From the NCBI GenBank assembly GCA_964610385.1, contig CAZSXW010000005.1, positions 62,001 through 126,000 on the forward strand: DNA of 64,000 nt, written 5' to 3'. Shown piece after piece: positions 60,071 to 64,000 of this stretch (the stretch's first letter is position 1; each line of letters opens with the position of its first letter). Below the pieces are notes generated by a model. The model had not been told where the DNA came from, searched no databases, and was given only the letters and a program-made list of their open reading frames with translations. Source of the DNA: CAZBSE01 sp964610385. Lineage in GTDB: Bacteria > Actinomycetota > Humimicrobiia > Humimicrobiales > Humimicrobiaceae. The translations under genes were made by a program, and so were the position numbers.

Positions 60071-61570
60071 ATGATCGAAGATATTCACAGTAAAGAATAT
60101 TCTCTGCCGGAATCCGTTCTGGTAAGTGAAGCAGAGAAAAAGATAGAGGCTGTCTTAAAGGATAGAATAAAAAAGATCCGTAGAGCTGGACAGGATCTAT
60201 TAATAGAAATATCAAAAGAGGATATCAATCAGGTGGTAAAAGAGTTAAAGGAGAATCCTGAACTTCAGGTAAACAGATTTCAAAGTATAGCTTTATATAG
60301 GAGTAAAAACAAAGATTTTATGTTAATAAGTCTTACATCGTTTATATATAATTTTTCTTTTTTAATAAAGCTGCAGATATCACAAAAAGATTCCAGAGAA
60401 GGTTGCTCGGAGATAATTGAAGAACTGGCGGGGTTTTATAGCGCTTTTGATTTTTACCGGGATAGAAGCCGGCTTATTTCGGAAAAATCGGATGTGGAGA
60501 TTTTTTATCAGGATCAGGACGGACTGGATTGTTTCGATTTAAATATTTCTACTGACGGTGATACAGTAAGTGAGGCTTTTGTTGATTTGAATATCAGCAG
60601 GGTTATAAACAATAGTTATTACAGAAATCTAAAGATATATAATCTTATAGCATATATAAGCAGGTTTGACTGGAAAGCGGGGATATTTCCGGAGGTATGC
60701 TTGTGCAGTGCTTTTGAAGAATTACTGCAACTTAAGGTGCCGGAAAGGGCAATTTATATCAGGATGCTTGTCTGTGAGCTTTACAGAGTCTCAAATCACC
60801 TGTATTTCATTTCAAATATTTGTACTTCTCTGGGATGTGATATAGCTTATAATCTTTCTCTTTTAGAGAGGGAAAGAGTGCTAAGGTTAATCGAATTTAT
60901 AATTGGTACCAGGATCATACCTAATTTTATAAGAATAGGCGGAGTAAAAAAGGATCTGGGTGAGGAGGTATTACTTGACATTAAAAGGAGCCTGCCACTT
61001 TTATATAGAAATATAAAGAAAATTGAAGCTATGATGATCGATGATCCCATGGTAAAAGAGAGATTGAAAGGTATTGGTATTATAAGTAAAGATGATGCTT
61101 TGAGATACGGCATAACAGGACCTAACCTGAGGGCTTCTGGTATCAGGTATGATCTGAGAAGAGACAGGGATTTTGCATCTTATAAAGATTTCCTATTTAC
61201 ATCTCCGACTGGTAGAAAGGGAGATTGCCTGGACAGGGTTATGATTAGATTCAATGAAATATATCAATCTTTAAGGATAATAAATCAGGCTATTAAAAGA
61301 TTACCCGGGGGGACATATATAAAGAGAATAAATTTATCTCATATAGAATTCCAATTTGAATCGGTATCATATGGTGTTGAGTGCCCGCATGGTCTATTCA
61401 AGATTTATATGGAAATGGAGAAAAGTAATATAAATTCAATAATAGTAAAAGGGCCTTCGATCAACAGCTTGATTCTCGGCGAGGAGATATTGAAAGGTAA
61501 TAAGATAGAAGATATTAATATAATTCTGACCAGTCTGGATTTAAGTCCCGGGGAGATAATGACTGATTAA
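60071..61570 (+). CDS. Fused NuoC-NuoD-like subunit
   Basis: A 499-residue protein. The first 150 residues correspond to NuoC and the rest to NuoD: RVSNHLYFISNI, GITGPNLRASGIRYDLRRDRDFASY and GDCLDRVMIRFNEIYQSLRII. The NiFe-hydrogenase C-x2-C motifs at both ends are absent (EVCLCSAFE and a C-terminus in SPGEIMTD), so it is not a hydrogenase. NuoCD fusion is known in Enterobacteria and others. It contributes the quinone-binding cavity with NuoB. Confidence 0.88.
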   Translation: MIEDIHSKEYSLPESVLVSEAEKKIEAVLKDRIKKIRRAGQDLLIEISKEDINQVVKELKENPELQVNRFQSIALYRSKNKDFMLISLTSFIYNFSFLIKLQISQKDSREGCSEIIEELAGFYSAFDFYRDRSRLISEKSDVEIFYQDQDGLDCFDLNISTDGDTVSEAFVDLNISRVINNSYYRNLKIYNLIAYISRFDWKAGIFPEVCLCSAFEELLQLKVPERAIYIRMLVCELYRVSNHLYFISNICTSLGCDIAYNLSLLERERVLRLIEFIIGTRIIPNFIRIGGVKKDLGEEVLLDIKRSLPLLYRNIKKIEAMMIDDPMVKERLKGIGIISKDDALRYGITGPNLRASGIRYDLRRDRDFASYKDFLFTSPTGRKGDCLDRVMIRFNEIYQSLRIINQAIKRLPGGTYIKRINLSHIEFQFESVSYGVECPHGLFKIYMEMEKSNINSIIVKGPSINSLILGEEILKGNKIEDINIILTSLDLSPGEIMTD

Positions 61571-61579
61571 GGTGATAAC

Positions 61580-62515
61580 GTGCTTATTTTTCTCAAAAAA
61601 ATACTTTATATCCTTATAATACTGGCAGTAAATCTATATATATGCGAGTATATCAGCAACAAACTTCCAGCCAGGGTCGAACTTAGAAGGGGATACAGGA
61701 TGACCAGGGTAAAAAGTGCAGGTTTTCCATTATTCAGGCTTTTAAAATATGTGTCTAAAGAAAATAGGTTGAGTCTGTGGACCTATTTTACTTTTTTATT
61801 TTCCTTTCTCATATGGGTTACAGTTCCCATTACATCAAATTTAGTTTTAGTGGAGATGGACTTCAGTCTTTTGACAGCAGTTTCATTTTATATTGGACTA
61901 GTGGTAATGCTGTTTCTTGATTCGTGCAGTACTTCTTACAACGAAGTGCTAAGTGAGGTAAGTAAAAAACTGATGATTCTGCTTTCCTTCCTTGTTCCCT
62001 GTTTATTAAGTATAGCAAGTATTATTTTTATAAATAAGACTTTAAGCCTGAAAGAAATCATAAATTCCCAGCACCAGTATTGGAACATAATTTTCCAGCC
62101 CCTGGGGTTTATTACGTTGTTTATTTCTTCGTTACTGCAGTTAAAGTTACTTGGCATAAGCGGAAAGAACTATTTATTGCCCGGTGATGTGAAAATAGGC
62201 CGAGAGGGTACCGGTTTGGTAAAAGTAATACAAAGGATATCTGCTTATATGATCGTTTTCTTCCTGATCATGCTTCTAAGCATCCTTTACTTGGGAGGAT
62301 GGCAGAATTTATATTTTATAAGGGGAGAAATAATGATCGCAGTCAAGTTTTATTTTATTTACATAATACTGCTGCTTCTGGATAAGGCAACCAGCAGGAT
62401 CGATAGTTACAGGCTTTTGGTAAGGATTAATTGGAGATTTTTGCTTCCTCTATCACTGGTAAATTTTGTGGTCACTTTTGGTTTTTCCATTGTTAGAAAT
62501 TATAATTTGTTTTAA
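61580..62515 (+). CDS. nuoH: Complex I-like subunit NuoH
   Basis: A 311-residue protein with about eight membrane segments. It matches NuoH in position and topology, and has the RVELRRGYRMTRVKSAGFPLFRLLKYVSKE segment near the N-terminus, where NuoH has its ERK-type loop. Sequence conservation is weak: the classical glutamates of the third loop are hard to place. The start is GTG with AAGGTGAT upstream. The call rests on context between nuoCD and nuoI. Confidence 0.72.
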   Translation: MLIFLKKILYILIILAVNLYICEYISNKLPARVELRRGYRMTRVKSAGFPLFRLLKYVSKENRLSLWTYFTFLFSFLIWVTVPITSNLVLVEMDFSLLTAVSFYIGLVVMLFLDSCSTSYNEVLSEVSKKLMILLSFLVPCLLSIASIIFINKTLSLKEIINSQHQYWNIIFQPLGFITLFISSLLQLKLLGISGKNYLLPGDVKIGREGTGLVKVIQRISAYMIVFFLIMLLSILYLGGWQNLYFIRGEIMIAVKFYFIYIILLLLDKATSRIDSYRLLVRINWRFLLPLSLVNFVVTFGFSIVRNYNLF

Positions 62516-62532
62516 CAGGATATTTTATAGGA

Positions 62533-62955
62533 ATGTTAAGTTTAATAAGGAACTTTTTAATTAGCATCAGGAATATATTCAGAAAGCCCAGGACTGTGGC
62601 ATATACAGGAGAGAGAATGATAATCCCTGAAGGGAGCAGAGGTGTCCTACATTTAAAGTTGGATCTGGATACGCTTGAGGTAATCTGTAATGGATGCGGA
62701 TTGTGTAAAATTATCTGTCCGCAGAAATGCATAGAAGTAAAAAAAAGAGTAGGCAAAGAAGGAAAGGAGATTTTAGACGAATTCTATCTGGATCTAAGGA
62801 AATGTATATTTTGCGGAAATTGTATTGAGTTTTGTGAAATGAATGCTATTAATATGTCCTATAGGTATCAGCTTGCCGAACATAGTGAGAAAGATCTAAA
62901 GTTGGAAAAAGTGGAGTTGATAAAGCCGTCAGGCGTAACAAAGGATTTCTGGTAA
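62533..62955 (+). CDS. nuoI: Complex I-like subunit NuoI (two 4Fe-4S clusters)
   Basis: A 140-residue ferredoxin-like protein with two cluster motifs: CNGCGLCKIICPQKC (about residues 56-70) and CIFCGNCIEFCEMNAI (about 94-109). In the second the residue after the last Cys is Glu, not the usual Pro. The N-terminal IRNIFRKPRTVAYTGERMIIPEGSRGVLHL is typical of NuoI. It links soluble electron donors to NuoB. No NuoE, F or G gene is visible, so the electron donor may be ferredoxin. Confidence 0.92.
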   Translation: MLSLIRNFLISIRNIFRKPRTVAYTGERMIIPEGSRGVLHLKLDLDTLEVICNGCGLCKIICPQKCIEVKKRVGKEGKEILDEFYLDLRKCIFCGNCIEFCEMNAINMSYRYQLAEHSEKDLKLEKVELIKPSGVTKDFW

Positions 62956-62962
62956 GAAAATT

Positions 62963-63505
62963 ATGTCATTTGAAAGCCAATTAACAATTATAATAATACG
63001 ATACATTGCGATCTCCGGATTACTGGCATTTGCATTGTTATCCCTTTTTATGAAAAACAGAAGATGGAAACTGATATTTATGTTTTTAACCTTTTTATTT
63101 GTTGGAGTGTTAAGCTTTATCTATTATTCGGGGGTCTTATTTTTCATAGTCGGGATTACTGTTATTTTCTTCTTTCTATCGCTAAACCTGTTTGTTTTTC
63201 AGGTAAGGATGTTCGGAAATACTGAGGAATCAGAAAGAAAAGAAATATCAAAAAATAGCCGCGCAGGTATGATTTTTAATATTCTTCTGCCACTTTTATT
63301 CTGCGGAATCATCGGTTATTTAATCTATGTTTCTACTCACGGCTTTATACGGGAATTAGCAATCATAGAGGATATTACTATTGCCGGCCTTGGTGATATT
63401 ACCGGGCTGCTTTTAACCGATTACAGAATGATCTTGATATTTATAATTGCAATGTTGGTCATGTCTTTTTTCTGGTTTCTGATTATTGGCAGGGATAAAA
63501 AATGA
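62963..63505 (+). CDS. nuoJ: Complex I-like subunit NuoJ
   Basis: A 180-residue protein with five membrane segments, in the position and topology of NuoJ. The segment FIYYSGVLFFIVGITVIFFF matches the broken third helix, where NuoJ proteins have the Y-x-G pattern. Conservation is otherwise low. The stop overlaps the nuoK start by 4 nt. Confidence 0.75.
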   Translation: MSFESQLTIIIIRYIAISGLLAFALLSLFMKNRRWKLIFMFLTFLFVGVLSFIYYSGVLFFIVGITVIFFFLSLNLFVFQVRMFGNTEESERKEISKNSRAGMIFNILLPLLFCGIIGYLIYVSTHGFIRELAIIEDITIAGLGDITGLLLTDYRMILIFIIAMLVMSFFWFLIIGRDKK

Positions 63506-63843
63506 GTTTTCAATTTATAATATATTTTAATCTTTTACTTTTCCTTTTGGGGATTTTTGGTATTTTTTACAGTAGGGGTATCATAACATTATTTATTTCC
63601 TATCAATTTATAGTAATCTCTGCGGTCATTAATCTTTTAAATTTTTCTAATATGCTGCATATGTATTCTCTCTGGACTGAAGTTTTTATTATATCAGGAG
63701 TAATAACCATTTACTTTTTAATGTTTTGTATTGTCTATTATATTTATTCAAAGCTGAACTTGATGGAAAAAAAGGTTTTTTATGAAAATTACAGATTATT
63801 CAGGATGACCGCAAGTGACTGGTGGGGAGAGGATAACAGATAA
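63502..63843 (+). CDS. nuoK: Complex I-like subunit NuoK
   Basis: A 113-residue protein with three membrane segments (about residues 3-23, 27-50 and 58-82), the NuoK/MrpC topology. NuoK glutamates in helices two and three are essential in E. coli; here a Glu is visible in the third segment (WTEVFIISGVITIY) but not clearly in the second. The start overlaps nuoJ by 4 nt, and the next subunit begins 3 nt after its stop. Confidence 0.75.
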   Translation: MSFQFIIYFNLLLFLLGIFGIFYSRGIITLFISYQFIVISAVINLLNFSNMLHMYSLWTEVFIISGVITIYFLMFCIVYYIYSKLNLMEKKVFYENYRLFRMTASDWWGEDNR

Positions 63844-63846
63844 ATT

Positions 63847-64000
63847 ATGGAATTCATATCTAATATTGGTGAAAAGATAAATCCTATGGAGGGTATAGCT
63901 GTTATGGCCGTTGCAATTTTGATTTCATCTTTTTTTGGGCTGTCAAAAAAAAGGTCTGTCAAGAGATTTATAATAGCAGTCACCGCAGTTTCTTTATTGT
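63847..64000 (+). CDS. Start of a further complex I-like subunit (3' partial)
   Basis: The frame opens with ATG 3 nt after nuoK and runs to the window edge. The visible 51 residues contain one and the start of a second hydrophobic segment (AVMAVAILISSFFGL, IIAVTAVSLL). By gene order it is probably NuoL, NuoM or NuoN, the proton-pumping antiporter-like subunits. The fragment is too short to choose between them. Confidence 0.5.
   Translation, partial: MEFISNIGEKINPMEGIAVMAVAILISSFFGLSKKRSVKRFIIAVTAVSLL

Noticed and set aside
60071..61570. NiFe-hydrogenase large subunit
   Set aside because: Both C-x2-C nickel-binding motifs are absent; the sequence fits NuoC-NuoD.
1..64000. tRNA genes, CRISPR arrays, insertion sequences or prophage
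   Set aside because: No cloverleaf with a T-loop signature, no regularly spaced repeats, no transposase or phage structural genes were seen on either strand.

Overview
The window looks like chromosomal DNA (low G+C, roughly mid-30s %) around the replication origin of an uncultured anaerobic bacterium. I see no phage, insertion sequence, CRISPR array, tRNA or rRNA. Several features point to a deep-branching, low-GC member of Actinomycetota: an orphan OmpR-type regulator whose C-terminal half closely resembles actinobacterial GlnR sits upstream of amt-glnK-glnA, and a Rossmann/DUF2520 protein is linked to panB-panC-panD. This placement is an inference from gene content and remembered family sequences; no search was run.

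Layout. 1-16700: mixed housekeeping and accessory genes, namely a GGDEF/HD-GYP protein cut by the window edge, nitroreductase, ABC-2 type exporter, a DUF2779 two-nuclease protein next to an HD phosphohydrolase, GNAT, hydrolase, transglutaminase lipoprotein, purine permease, ECF sigma factor, solute-binding lipoprotein and CorA. 16300-19400: pantothenate operon. 19400-34340: origin region. On the minus strand lie dnaN, dnaA and a GHKL-ATPase/winged-helix gene; then oriC with TTTTCCACA DnaA boxes; on the plus strand rpmH-rnpA-yidD-yidC-jag, mnmE, an mnmG-like paralog, mnmG, rsmG, parA, parB, lipA and a GIY-YIG/DUF123 gene. Two perfect parS sites bracket the mnmG paralog. 34400-40630: SPFH protein, small HTH protein, VIT1/CCC1-like protein, and the nitrogen block glnR-like/amt/glnK/glnA. 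40880-48640: sugar locus with a LacI regulator, a degraded HD-GYP gene, a three-part sugar ABC transporter, galK, a small gene and galT. 48650-59130: nadE, diguanylate cyclase, two DUF2085 membrane proteins, inositol-phosphatase family, PHP, DUF4190, larE/larC and an AI-2E family exporter. 59246-64000: a divergent complex-I-like operon (NuoA-like, B, CD, H, I, J, K and the start of a further subunit) running off the window.

The strongest unusual signal is in translation starts. Four conserved genes (rnpA, mnmG, galT, nadE) have intact reading frames but no ATG, GTG or TTG upstream of their conserved N-terminal motifs. In each, a Shine-Dalgarno-like sequence is followed at 5-7 nt by ATA, ATC, ATA or ATT. 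This looks like repeated use of AUH initiation codons, or a systematic sequence problem at start codons.

Other notable points are the mnmG paralog that lacks both catalytic cysteines and the MnmE-binding tail and lies between two parS sites; the GHKL/winged-helix protein in front of dnaA at oriC; a PII protein with His in place of the modified Tyr51; a Cas4-like plus DEDD-like nuclease paired with an HD protein; and palindromes that may be operators in the galactose locus.
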